Source: Streptomyces filamentosus
Lineage (GTDB): Bacteria > Actinomycetota > Actinomycetes > Streptomycetales > Streptomycetaceae
Direction of reading: 5' to 3'
Assembly: GCF_014654895.1 (NCBI RefSeq)
Contig: NZ_BNBE01000001.1
Location: 868,001 to 932,000 of the forward strand
DNA: 64,000 nt
Shown here: one piece after another, positions 34,486 to 43,400 of the stretch
Position numbering within the stretch: the first letter of the stretch is position 1
Layout: every line of letters begins with the position of its first letter
Program-made: the position numbers and the translations under genes
Notes under the pieces: generated by a model
Database searches by the model: none
What the model saw: only the letters and a program-made list of their open reading frames with translations
Told to the model about the DNA's origin: nothing

Positions 34486-35298
34486 TCACCTCCCCGCCGC
34501 ACCGCTCCCGGCGAGCCCTCCGGCGGGGTCCACGGGCAGGAGGTCGGGACGCTTGGCGGCCCGGCCGTCGCCGGACGACCGGCCGCGCACCCGGCGCAGC
34601 AGCCAGGGTCCGAGGAAGGACCCCGCCCAGGCGACCTCGCCCGCGGCGGCGCGCAGCGCGCCGGGGACCGGGCGGGGCGGCAGCGGCCGGGTCCAGGCGT
34701 CGTCGCTGCCCGGCAGGGCGAGCGCGTCGGCGACCGCGGCCGCGATGCGGGCGTGTCCGAGCGGGGAGGCGTGCAGCCGGTCGGCGCTCCACAGCCGGGG
34801 GTCGGTGACGACGTCGTGGTGGGCGGTCTCCGCGACGACGACGCCGTGCCGGCGGGCGGCCTCCCGGATCCGGTCGTTGAGGGCGTGCACGCGGGGCGCG
34901 AGCGGGCGGGCCAGCGGGGTGATGCGGCCGACGTCGGGGAAGGTGAGGGTCGCGACCCGGACCCCCTCGCCGGTCAGGGCGGCGAAGACGGCCTCCAGGT
35001 GGCCGCCCGTCTCGTCGGCGTCGAAGCCCGGCCGGAGCAGGTCGTTGACCCCGGCGACGACGGTGGCGAGGTCGGGGCGGAGCGCGAGCGCGGCCGGCAG
35101 CTGTTCCGCGCGCACGGCGGCGGCCAGCCGGCCCCGCACGGCGAGGTTGGCGTAGCCGACCCCGGGCGCGGCCTCGGCGAGGTGTTCGGCGAGCCGGTCG
35201 GCCCAGCCGCGCAGGCCCGTCCGGTCGTCGCCGTCGCCGACGCCCTCGGTCTGACTGTCGCCGAGGGCCACATACCGGCGGTACTCGTGCGTGCCCAT
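34486..35298 (-). CDS. SGNH/GDSL-type hydrolase
   Basis: 270 aa from ATG 35298. Block I RYVALGDSQTEGVGD with nucleophile Ser, block III GVNDLLRP and block V DRLHASPLGH with the Asp-His pair are all present, so it should be an active esterase/lipase-type enzyme. No signal peptide. A C-terminal ~60-residue extension (PRPVPGALRAAAGEVAWAG...) is typical of streptomycete members. TATAGT 55 nt upstream is the likely -10. Confidence 0.9.
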   Translation of the reverse strand: MGTHEYRRYVALGDSQTEGVGDGDDRTGLRGWADRLAEHLAEAAPGVGYANLAVRGRLAAAVRAEQLPAALALRPDLATVVAGVNDLLRPGFDADETGGHLEAVFAALTGEGVRVATLTFPDVGRITPLARPLAPRVHALNDRIREAARRHGVVVAETAHHDVVTDPRLWSADRLHASPLGHARIAAAVADALALPGSDDAWTRPLPPRPVPGALRAAAGEVAWAGSFLGPWLLRRVRGRSSGDGRAAKRPDLLPVDPAGGLAGSGAAGR

Positions 35299-35633
35299 CC
35301 GTCGGCCACCTCTCCCGTTCCCGTACCCACTCCGCCAACTATTCAACTTTTTTACTATAGAGGGACGGGGCCGTACGGGGAGCGGGCGACCCTGGCACCC
35401 GCTCGCCCTCACCGCCGTCCTGCCGGGCGGGCTGCCTCTCAGGGCGGGCGCGGCGCTGCCGCCGGCCGGCCGGGCTGGCGGCCGCCCCGGGACGCCGGCC
35501 CCGCTCGTCTCCGCGCTGCCCCTGGTCACCCCGCTGCTCCTCGCCGGCCAGGGACGGGTCCGGCACGCCTTCCGGGGCCGCGTCACCGGCCCCTCGTCCT
35601 TCTGGCCCCGCGGTCCCGCCGGTCCGTCGGCCG
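35299..35633 (-). other. Intergenic region with an AT-rich promoter
   Basis: 335 nt between the permease gene stop and the SGNH start. A ~20-nt A/T-rich stretch at about 35341-35360 includes TATAGT (rc of 35354-35359), a perfect -10 for the SGNH gene; no good -35 is seen. The remaining ~250 nt are GC-rich with no gene or clear terminator. Confidence 0.6.
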
Positions 35634-36962
35634 TCAGTCGTCCCCGGAGCCCCTCTGGCTCTCCTTCTCGCGGTGGAGGGCCTTCTGGAGCCGCGCCACG
35701 ACCGCCTCGCCGTACCGCCGGTGGCCGTGCACCCGGGGGTCGTCCATGACGTCGTACCGCTTCACGTACGCCCCGAGGAAGGCCTGGAGGGTGGCCACGG
35801 CCGGGATGGCGATCAGCGCGCCGACCGCGCCGAGCAGCGCCGTGCCCGCGATCACCGAGCCGAAGGCCACCGCCGGGTGGATGTCGACGGTCTTGGAGGT
35901 GAGCTTCGGCTGGAGGACGTAGTTCTCGAACTGCTGGTAGACCACGACGAAGCCGAGCACCCACAGCGCGTACCAGGGGTTCACCGTGAAGGCGATCAGC
36001 ATCGGCAGGGCGCCGGCCAGATAGGTGCCGATGGTGGGGATGAACTGCGAGACCAGGCCGACCCAGACGGCGAGTGCGGGGGCGTAGGGCACTTCCAGGA
36101 TCTCGAAGAGCACGAAGTGCGCGATGCCTGAGATGAGGGCCATCAGGCCGCGGGAGTAGAGGTAGCCGCCGGTCTTGTCGACGGCGATCTCCCAGGCGCG
36201 CAGCACCTCGGCCTGCCGGGCGGGCGGCAGGACGGAGCAGAGCGCACGGCGCAGCCGGGGTCCGTCGGCGGCGAAGTAGAAGGCGAAGAGGAAGATCGTC
36301 AGCAGTCGGAACAGGCCGCCGAGGACGGTCGCGGAGACGTCGAGGACGCCGGTGGCGCTGTTCTGGACGTACTTCTGGAGCCAGTCCGAGTTGAGGACGC
36401 TGTCCTGGACCTCGACCCGGGAGAGGTCGGTGTGGAAGGTCAGGTTGATCCACTTGATGAGCGAGTCGAGGTACTTGGGGAAGTTCTCGACCATGTCGAC
36501 GATCTGGCCGGCGAGCATCGAGCCGAGCAGCACGACGAAGCCGATGCCGGCGGCCAGGACGCCGAAGAAGACCAGGAAGGTGGCGAGGCCCCGGCGCATC
36601 CCGCGCGCCGCCATGCGGCCCACGGCCGGTTCGATGGCGAGGGCGAGGAAGAAGGCGAGGAGGATGTTGACGAGCAGGCCGACGAGCTGGTGGAAGGCCC
36701 AGTTGCCGAGCTGGAAACAGGCGTAGAGGGCGAGGGCGAGGACCAGCGCGCGGGGCAGCCACCGGGGCATGCGCGCCCCGGACGCCCCGCCGGTGCCGGG
36801 GACTTCGGCGGGCGGCTGCCCGCCGGGGCCGCCGGCGGGGACGCCTGGGGCGGTGGCGGGGACGCCGGGCGGCGTGCTCGCGCCGGACGTCCCTCCAAGG
36901 ACGGCGGCGGACGGCGCCGCCGTCTTCTGGGCGGTCTTCTCGGTGTCGTCAGTCGGGGCCAC
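35634..36962 (-). CDS. AI-2E family (PerM-like) permease
   Basis: 442 aa if GTG 36962 is used; GTG 36980 is an alternative, and neither has a good ribosome site. A ~65-residue Pro/Gly/Thr-rich cytoplasmic N-terminus precedes seven to eight helices. Hallmarks: LFAFYFAADGPRLRRAL, GYLYSRGLMALISGIAHF, WVGLVSQFIPTIGTYLAGALP and FENYVLQPKLTSKTVDIHP. Family members export small molecules or act in Na+/H+ exchange; autoinducer export should not be assumed. Confidence 0.9.
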   Translation of the reverse strand: MAPTDDTEKTAQKTAAPSAAVLGGTSGASTPPGVPATAPGVPAGGPGGQPPAEVPGTGGASGARMPRWLPRALVLALALYACFQLGNWAFHQLVGLLVNILLAFFLALAIEPAVGRMAARGMRRGLATFLVFFGVLAAGIGFVVLLGSMLAGQIVDMVENFPKYLDSLIKWINLTFHTDLSRVEVQDSVLNSDWLQKYVQNSATGVLDVSATVLGGLFRLLTIFLFAFYFAADGPRLRRALCSVLPPARQAEVLRAWEIAVDKTGGYLYSRGLMALISGIAHFVLFEILEVPYAPALAVWVGLVSQFIPTIGTYLAGALPMLIAFTVNPWYALWVLGFVVVYQQFENYVLQPKLTSKTVDIHPAVAFGSVIAGTALLGAVGALIAIPAVATLQAFLGAYVKRYDVMDDPRVHGHRRYGEAVVARLQKALHREKESQRGSGDD

Positions 36963-37031
36963 CCCGCAAGTCTCGCGCACCCGGCGGACAATCCGCCCGG
37001 GTCGGCCCGGAGCACTCCGGCGAAGGGCCCG

Positions 37032-37226
37032 TCAGCGCTTCTCGGCCGGGACGTCCATGGCGGCGCAGACGACCCGCCAGACGTCCTTCGCCTCCCAGCC
37101 GGAGTCCAGCGCCTCGTGGACGGTCCGGCCGCCCAGTTCGGACAGGACGTGGTCCCGCGCGAAGGAGTCGGCATAGCCGGAGCCGAAGTGATCGGCCATC
37201 CGTTCCCAGAAAATCGTCAACCGCAT
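37032..37226 (-). CDS. DUF3046 family small protein
   Basis: 64 aa. MRLTIFWERMADHFG and LGGRTVHEALDSGWEAKDVWRVVCAAMDVP identify the actinobacterial DUF3046 family, function unknown. GATACT (rc of 37233-37238) lies 6 nt before the ATG with only GGAG between, consistent with a nearly leaderless mRNA. Confidence 0.85.
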   Translation of the reverse strand: MRLTIFWERMADHFGSGYADSFARDHVLSELGGRTVHEALDSGWEAKDVWRVVCAAMDVPAEKR

Positions 37227-37271
37227 GACTCCAGTATCCCGCTCCCAAGAGTGCAGCCCGGCCGTCGGGGC

Positions 37272-37299
37272 TTGCCACCGCGCGGTTCCGCCCTACCGT
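37272..37299 (+). promoter_or_regulatory. Promoter for a leaderless mRNA of the gene at 37306
   Basis: TTGCCA (37272-37277), 16-bp spacer, TACCGT (37294-37299), then six nt to ATG 37306. No ribosome site is present. Confidence 0.65.
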
Positions 37300-37305
37300 C
37301 GGAAC

Positions 37306-38256
37306 ATGGCCGAAAAACCCCTCTCCTCCCCGCCCGCTCCCCCGGCGGCCCCCGGATCGCCGCTGGCCCGTGCCGAGCGGTTCGTCTGGCTGACGGCCCG
37401 GGTGCTCGAACAGCGCCGTTTCGCCTACCACTTCCTGCGCGGCGGCGCGGACGCGGTGGAGACGGCCCTCAGCGCGTACCTCGACGAGGACGGCGGTTAC
37501 GGCCACGCCCTCGAACCGGACCTGCGGGGGCCGGTCAGCCAGCCGCTGCACACCGCGCACGCGCTGCGGGTCCTGGACTCCATCGGGCGCTGCGGCGGCC
37601 TGCGGGTGGAGCGGATCTGCCGCTATCTGACGGCGGTCTCCACGCACGAGGGGGCGCTGCCGGCGATCCACCCCTCGCAACGCGGCTACCCGTCGGCGCC
37701 GTTCGTGCCCGTCGTCGACGATCCGCCCGGCGAACTGCTCTCGACGGGGCCGGTGGTCGGCGTGCTCCACCGCAACCAGGTCTGGCACGCCTGGCTGTTC
37801 CGGGCCACCGAGTTCTGCTGGACCGCCGTGGAGTCGCTGGAGAAGTCTCACCCGTACGAGGTGCAGGCGGCGGTGGCCTTCCTCGACTCGGCCCCGGACC
37901 GGCCGCGGGCACGGGCGGCGGCCGACCGGCTGGGGCGGCTGGTGCGCGAGCAGCGGCTCGCGGTGCTGGACCCGGACCACCCGGAGGACTTCCCGGTGGC
38001 CGACGGGTACGCGCCCGGCGAGCACCACTATCCGCACGACTACGCGCGCGTGCCGGACTCGCTGGCCCGCGACTGGTTCACCGACGAGGAGCTGTCCCGC
38101 TCGCTGGACTTCCTCGCGGCGGAGCAGGCCGAGGACGGCGGCTGGCCGATCCGGTGGCGGGCCTGGGCGCCGGGCTCGGCCCTGGAGTGGCGGCCGATCG
38201 TCACGATCGAGGCCCTGCGCACCCTGCGCGCCCACGGGCGTCCCGTGGACGGCTGA
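37306..38256 (+). CDS. Prenyltransferase/toroid-fold-like hypothetical protein
   Basis: 316 aa from ATG 37306. Alternating helices and two Gly/aromatic repeats, LDEDGGYGHALEPDLRGP and EQAEDGGWPIRWRAW, recall the QW-like motifs of the alpha/alpha toroid (squalene cyclase/prenyltransferase-beta) fold. No DxDD or zinc-binding cyclase motif is seen, so enzymatic activity is uncertain. The promoter is placed so that transcription begins at the ATG. Confidence 0.7.
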   Translation: MAEKPLSSPPAPPAAPGSPLARAERFVWLTARVLEQRRFAYHFLRGGADAVETALSAYLDEDGGYGHALEPDLRGPVSQPLHTAHALRVLDSIGRCGGLRVERICRYLTAVSTHEGALPAIHPSQRGYPSAPFVPVVDDPPGELLSTGPVVGVLHRNQVWHAWLFRATEFCWTAVESLEKSHPYEVQAAVAFLDSAPDRPRARAAADRLGRLVREQRLAVLDPDHPEDFPVADGYAPGEHHYPHDYARVPDSLARDWFTDEELSRSLDFLAAEQAEDGGWPIRWRAWAPGSALEWRPIVTIEALRTLRAHGRPVDG

Positions 38257-38257
38257 G

Positions 38258-38287
38258 CCCCGCCCGCGCGCGGGTGCGCGGGCGGGG
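38258..38287. terminator. Bidirectional terminator
   Basis: CCCCGCCCGCGC (38258-38269), 6-nt loop, GCGCGGGCGGGG (38276-38287), between the toroid-like gene (+) and azlD (-). Confidence 0.8.
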
Positions 38288-38310
38288 TCGCGGATCCGTG
38301 GACGGGCGGC

Positions 38311-38628
38311 TCAGCCGCCCAGGGCCCGTGCCCCCGCCGTCACCGCGACGGCGGCGCCCACGACGACCAGGAAGGGGGCGCGCAGGACGAGCGCCAGTGC
38401 GGCGGCGGCGACGCCGGCGACCCGGGCGTCCAGGACGAGGTCCGTCCCGGTGCCGAAGGTCTGCTGGGCGGTGAGGGCGGCCAGCAGGGCGACGGGGAGG
38501 AGCGCGGCGAGCCGCTGGACCAGCGGGCGCTCCAGGGTCTGCGCCGGGACCAGCAGGCCGATCAGCTTGACCAGGTAGCAGCCGGCGACGGTGAGTCCGA
38601 TCGCGAGCCAGACGTGGGTGCCGTTCAT
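38311..38628 (-). CDS. azlD: Branched-chain amino acid exporter small subunit AzlD
   Basis: 105 aa, three to four helices. ATG 38628 overlaps the azlC stop (ATGA), so AzlC and AzlD are made together. AzlD is the short partner of AzlC in branched-chain amino acid export. Confidence 0.9.
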   Translation of the reverse strand: MNGTHVWLAIGLTVAGCYLVKLIGLLVPAQTLERPLVQRLAALLPVALLAALTAQQTFGTGTDLVLDARVAGVAAAALALVLRAPFLVVVGAAVAVTAGARALGG

Positions 38629-39410
38629 CGGACGGTCTCCTCCTTCCGTGCCCGCCTGCCCCGGAACCAGAGGACGGCGGGGGCGGCGAGCGCCGAGACG
38701 AGGACGGGGACTCCGGCCGGGAGCACGGGCAGCAGGCCCAGGCCGAGGAGGACGGCGATCCCGGCGGTGGCCCGCTCGGTCGTGGTCTTCAGCATGGGGG
38801 CGAGCAGCGCGAGGAAGACGGCGGGCCCGGCGGCGTCCAGCCCCCAGGCGGCGGTGTCGCCGAGGGCTTCGGCGCCGAGCGCCCCGAGCAGGGTGGTGAG
38901 GTTCCACAGGACGTAGAGGGTGAGTCCGGTGGCGGTGAAGCCGAGCCGGGCGGACCTGCGGTCCGGCTGGGCGAGGGCGACGGCGGTGGTCTCGTCGATG
39001 ACCCACTGGGCGGCGAACGGCTTCGCGAACCCCGGCAGGGCGAGGAGCTGGGAGAGCCGCAGTCCGTAGAAGGCGTTGCGGGTGCCGAGGAAGAAGGCGC
39101 CGGCGGCGGCCGTGAACGGGTTCCCGCCCCCGGCGAGCGCGCCGACGAGGGCGAACTGCGAGGCGCCCGTGAAGACGAGCAGGCTGAGCGCGCAGGTCTG
39201 GAGGAGGGTGAGGCCGGCGCCCGCCGAGGTCACGCCGAAGGCGAAGCCGGAGAGCCCGACGGCGACGCCGACGCCGAGCGCGTCGCGGACGACGGCGCTG
39301 TCGGACCGGCGCGCACCGCCGGTTCCGGCCGCGCGGGGGCCTTCGGCGGGCCCGGTGGGTGTGTCGTCACGTATCTGCCCCGTGGCGGGGTGTGCTGTCT
39401 GTTCTGCCAC
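38625..39410 (-). CDS. azlC: Branched-chain amino acid exporter large subunit AzlC
   Basis: 261 aa from GTG 39410. After ~45 polar residues come about seven helices; GLSGFAFGVTSAGAGL, FTGASQFALVGALAGGG and GTRNAFYGLRLS are AzlC signatures, as is QWVIDETTAVAL. No ribosome site; TAACGT overlapping the upstream stop codon is a candidate -10. Regulated probably by the AraC protein encoded just upstream. Confidence 0.92.
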   Translation of the reverse strand: MAEQTAHPATGQIRDDTPTGPAEGPRAAGTGGARRSDSAVVRDALGVGVAVGLSGFAFGVTSAGAGLTLLQTCALSLLVFTGASQFALVGALAGGGNPFTAAAGAFFLGTRNAFYGLRLSQLLALPGFAKPFAAQWVIDETTAVALAQPDRRSARLGFTATGLTLYVLWNLTTLLGALGAEALGDTAAWGLDAAGPAVFLALLAPMLKTTTERATAGIAVLLGLGLLPVLPAGVPVLVSALAAPAVLWFRGRRARKEETVR

Positions 39411-39417
39411 GTCAGGG

Positions 39418-39423
39418 ACGTTA
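39418..39423 (-). promoter_or_regulatory. Putative -10 of azlC embedded in the AraC-gene stop codon
   Basis: TAACGT (rc of 39418-39423) contains the TAA stop of the regulator gene; 7 nt separate it from GTG 39410. A weak AAGACG lies 17 bp upstream. Confidence 0.4.
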
Positions 39424-40281
39424 CGGGCCGGGCGGCGGCCCGTCTTGTACGTTCTTGCGCCCCGCGCCCCGGGAGCGCTGGTAGGCGCCCGGCGGGACGC
39501 CGACGCTCCGGGTGAAGTGCCGGTTCAGGTGCGGCTGGTCCGTGAAGCCGACGGCGACCGCCGCCTCGGCCGGCGGGGTCCCGGCGTCCAGCAGCCGCCG
39601 CGCCCGCCGCACCCGGGCGTCGGTGAGCCAGGTGTGCGGCGGCATGCCGTACGCGGCGCGGAAGGCCCGCAGCAGGGCGAAGGGGCTGGTGCCGAGGTCG
39701 GCCGCGAGCCGCTCCAGGGTCGGCGGCCGCTCCATCCGCTCCTCCAGGACGGCCCGCGCCCGCGCCGCGTCCCGGGCTCCCGCGCTGCGGGGCGCGAGGG
39801 GGCGCACCTGGCCGCCGTGGCTGCGCAGCAGACGCGCGGTGGCCAGGCGGAGCAGGCTGTCGGCGGCGAGCGCGTTGCCCTCCTCGGCGGCCCGGTGGAC
39901 GCCGATGACGAGCTGGGCGGCGTACGGATCGTCGACGACGGGCCGGGTGAAGCCGACCGGCCCGCGGATGTCGAGGACGTCGGCGGCGATGGAGCGGATG
40001 AGTTCCGCGTCGGGATAGATCGTGCGGTAGGTCCAGCCCTCGGGCACCCCCGCGTGCCCGGTGTGCGGGGTGTCGGGGTTCACCAGGGCGATCTGTCCCG
40101 GCCCCGCCCTGACGAGGTCGTTCTTGTAGTGGAAGGCCTCGACGCCCTCGGTGATGGCGGCGTAGACGAAGGTCTCGTGGGTGTGCCGGGAGAACGCCTT
40201 GTGGATGTAGTGGGCGTGCAGCAGGTCGACGCCGGGCAGCTCGGCGTACTGCCAGTACCGCGCCCTCTCGCCCCTCGCCAT
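39421..40281 (-). CDS. AraC-family transcriptional regulator
   Basis: 286 aa from ATG 40281 with GGGGGA immediately upstream. The N-terminal cupin-like AraC_binding domain (HTHETFVYAAITEGVEAFHY, GQIALVNPDTPHTGHA) senses a ligand; the C-terminal double helix-turn-helix is complete (LERLAADLGTSPFALLRAFR, AEAAVAVGFTDQPHLNRHFTR). It lies 10 nt before azlC, so it probably controls export of branched-chain amino acids. Confidence 0.92.
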   Translation of the reverse strand: MARGERARYWQYAELPGVDLLHAHYIHKAFSRHTHETFVYAAITEGVEAFHYKNDLVRAGPGQIALVNPDTPHTGHAGVPEGWTYRTIYPDAELIRSIAADVLDIRGPVGFTRPVVDDPYAAQLVIGVHRAAEEGNALAADSLLRLATARLLRSHGGQVRPLAPRSAGARDAARARAVLEERMERPPTLERLAADLGTSPFALLRAFRAAYGMPPHTWLTDARVRRARRLLDAGTPPAEAAVAVGFTDQPHLNRHFTRSVGVPPGAYQRSRGAGRKNVQDGPPPGP

Positions 40282-40409
40282 TCCCCCATTCTGCGCGTGC
40301 CCCGGCCGGACGACGACCGGCCGTCTCACGGTCCGGACGGCCGCCCCCTCTCACCCGATCCGGCGAAGGGCGTCCGGGGCCGGGCACGGTTTTCCACAGG
40401 TCCCGGCGG

Positions 40410-40432
40410 TTGTCGGTGGCGGGGTGCACGAT
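40410..40432 (+). promoter_or_regulatory. RecA-NDp-like damage promoter giving a leaderless lhr mRNA
   Basis: TTGTCGGTGGC (40410-40420; one mismatch to TTGTCAGTGGC), six bases, CACGAT (40427-40432), then 7 nt to ATG 40440. Same architecture as the element before recA in this window. Confidence 0.7.
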
Positions 40433-40439
40433 GGGGGGC

Positions 40440-43400
40440 ATGGTCACGTCCGCGCTCGAAGACTTCTCCCCGGCCACCCGCGGGTGGTTCACCGGGGCGT
40501 TCACCGCGCCCACCGCCGCCCAGGAGGGCGCCTGGCGGGCCATCGGCGCGGGCTCGGACGTGCTCGTGGTCGCGCCGACCGGCTCGGGCAAGACGCTGGC
40601 CGCCTTCCTCGCCTCCCTGGACCGGCTGGCGTCCTCGCCCGTACCGGCCGAGCCGAGGAAGCGCTGCCGGGTGCTCTACGTCTCCCCGCTGAAGGCGCTC
40701 GCCGTCGACGTGGAGCGGAATCTGCGCTCGCCCCTGACGGGCATCCGGCAGGAGGCCGTCCGGCTCGGGCTGCCCGAGCCGGACGTGCGGGTCGGGATCC
40801 GTTCCGGCGACACCCCGGCCGCCGAGCGCCGCTCGCTGGCCGTCAAGCCGCCGGACATCCTCATCACCACCCCCGAGTCGCTCTTCCTGATGCTGACCTC
40901 GGCCGCCCGGGAGGCGCTGTCCGGGGTGGAGACGGTCATCCTGGACGAGGTCCACGCGGTCGCCGGCACCAAGCGGGGCGCGCACCTGGCCCTCACCCTG
41001 GAGCGGCTCGACGAGCTGCTGGCCCGCCCCGCGCGCCGGATCGGCCTGTCGGCCACGGTCCGCCCGGTCGACGAGGTCGCCCGCTTCCTCTCACCCAACC
41101 GCCGGGTGGAGATCGTGCAGCCCCCGTCGGGCAAGGAGTTCGACCTCTCCGTCGTCATGCCCGTGGAGGACCTGGGCGAGCTGGGCGGCTCCCCCGCCTC
41201 CGAGGGGAAGGAGGGCGGCGACCGGCCGTCGATCTGGCCGCACGTCGAGGAGCGGATCGCCGACCTCGTCCAGGCCCACCGCTCCACGATCGTCTTCGCC
41301 AACTCCCGGCGCCTCGCGGAGCGGCTCTGCAACCGGCTGAACGAGATCGCCTACGAGCGGGCGACCGGCGAGCCCGCCCCCGAAGGGGCCCCGCCCGCCG
41401 AGATCATGGCCCAGTCGGGTGCGGCGAAGGGCGCGCCGCCACTGCTCGCCCGCGCCCACCACGGCTCGGTGTCGAAGGAGCAGCGCGCCCAGGTCGAGGA
41501 GGACCTGAAGGCGGGGCGGCTGCCCGCCGTGGTCGCCACCTCCAGCCTGGAGCTCGGCATCGACATGGGCGCGGTCGACCTGGTCGTCCAGGTCGAGTCA
41601 CCGCCCTCCGTGGCCTCCGGCCTCCAGCGCGTGGGCCGCGCCGGGCACCAGGTCGGCGCGGTCTCCACGGGCGTGGTCTTCCCGAAGTACCGGGGCGACC
41701 TGGTGCAGGCGGCGGTGGTCACCGAGCGGATGCGGTCGGGGGCCATCGAGTCGCTGCGGATCCCGGCCAACCCGCTGGACGTGCTGGCCCAGCAGCTGGT
41801 CGCGATGGTGTCGCTCGACACCTGGCAGGTGGACGACCTGCTGGCGGTGGCGCGCCGGGCCGCCCCCTTCGCCTCCCTCCCGGAGTCGGCCTTCACCGGC
41901 GTCCTCGACATGCTCGCGGGCCGCTACCCCTCGGACGCCTTCGCCGAGCTGCGCCCGCGCGTGGTGTGGGACCGGATCGCGGGCACGGTCACCGGCCGCC
42001 CGGGCGCGCAGCGGCTCGCGGTCACCTCCGGCGGCACCATCCCGGACCGGGGCCTGTTCGGGGTGTTCCTCGCGGGCGCGGACCCGAAGAGGGGCGGCGG
42101 CCGGGTCGGCGAGCTGGACGAGGAGATGGTGTACGAGTCGCGGGTCGGCGACGTCTTCACGCTGGGCACCAGCTCCTGGCGGATCGAGGACATCACCCGT
42201 GACCGGGTCCTGGTGTCACCGGCGCCGGGCGTGCCGGGGCGGCTGCCGTTCTGGAAGGGCGACCAGCTGGGCCGCCCCCTCGAACTGGGCCGCGCGGTGG
42301 GCGCGTTCCTGCGGGAGCTGGGCGCGCTCGGCGAGGACGACGCCCGGCTGCGGCTGGCCTCGGCGGGCCTGGACGCCTGGGCGGCGGACAACGTCCTGGC
42401 GTATCTGCGGGAGCAGCGCGAGGCGTGCGGGCACGTGCCGGACGACCGCACGATCCTGGTGGAGCGGTTCCGCGACGAGCTGGGCGACTGGCGGGTCGTC
42501 GTCCACTCCCCCTTCGGGGCGCAGGTGCACGCGCCGTGGGCGCTGGCGCTGGGCGCCCGGCTCTCCGAGCGGTACGGCATGGACGCGCAGGTGATGCACG
42601 CGGACGACGGCATCGTGCTGCGCCTGCCGGACGCCGACCTGATGGACCTCGACATGGGTCTCGACCTGCTGGACCACGAGCCGGTCGGCCCGGGCCCCCG
42701 GGCGGACGCGGAGTACGACGCGGACAAGGCGCCGGTCGGCGCCGCGGACACGGTCTTCGACAAGGACGAGGTCGCGCGGGTCGTCACCGACCAGGTGGGC
42801 GGCTCCGCGCTGTTCGCCTCCCGGTTCCGCGAGTGCGCCGCCCGGGCCCTCCTGCTGCCGAGGCGGAATCCGGGGAAGCGGACCCCGCTCTGGCAGCAGC
42901 GGCAGCGGGCCTCCCAACTGCTCCAGGTGGCGAGCGAGTTCGGCTCCTTCCCGATCGTCCTGGAGACCGTCCGCGAATGCCTCCAGGACGTCTTCGACGT
43001 CCCCGGCCTGACCGAGCTGATGGGCGACATCGAGGCCCGCCGGGTCCGCCTCGTCGAGGTCACCACCACCGAGCCGTCCCCCTTCGCCCGCTCCCTCCTC
43101 TTCGGTTACGTGGCGCAGTTCCTGTACGAGGGGGACTCCCCCCTCGCCGAGCGGCGGGCGGCCGCCCTCTCCCTGGACGCCCGGCTGCTCGCCGAGCTGC
43201 TGGGCCAGGCCGAGCTGCGCGAGCTGCTCGACCCCGAGGTCCTCGCCGAGCTGGAGCGGGAGCTCCAGTGGCTCACCGAGGAGCGGCGGATCAAGGACCC
43301 GGAGGGCGTCGCGGACCTGCTGCGGGTCCTCGGCCCGCTGACCGGCGCGGAGCTGGCCGCGCGGGGCGCCGAGGAGGGGTGGGCGCGGGAGCTGGCCCGG

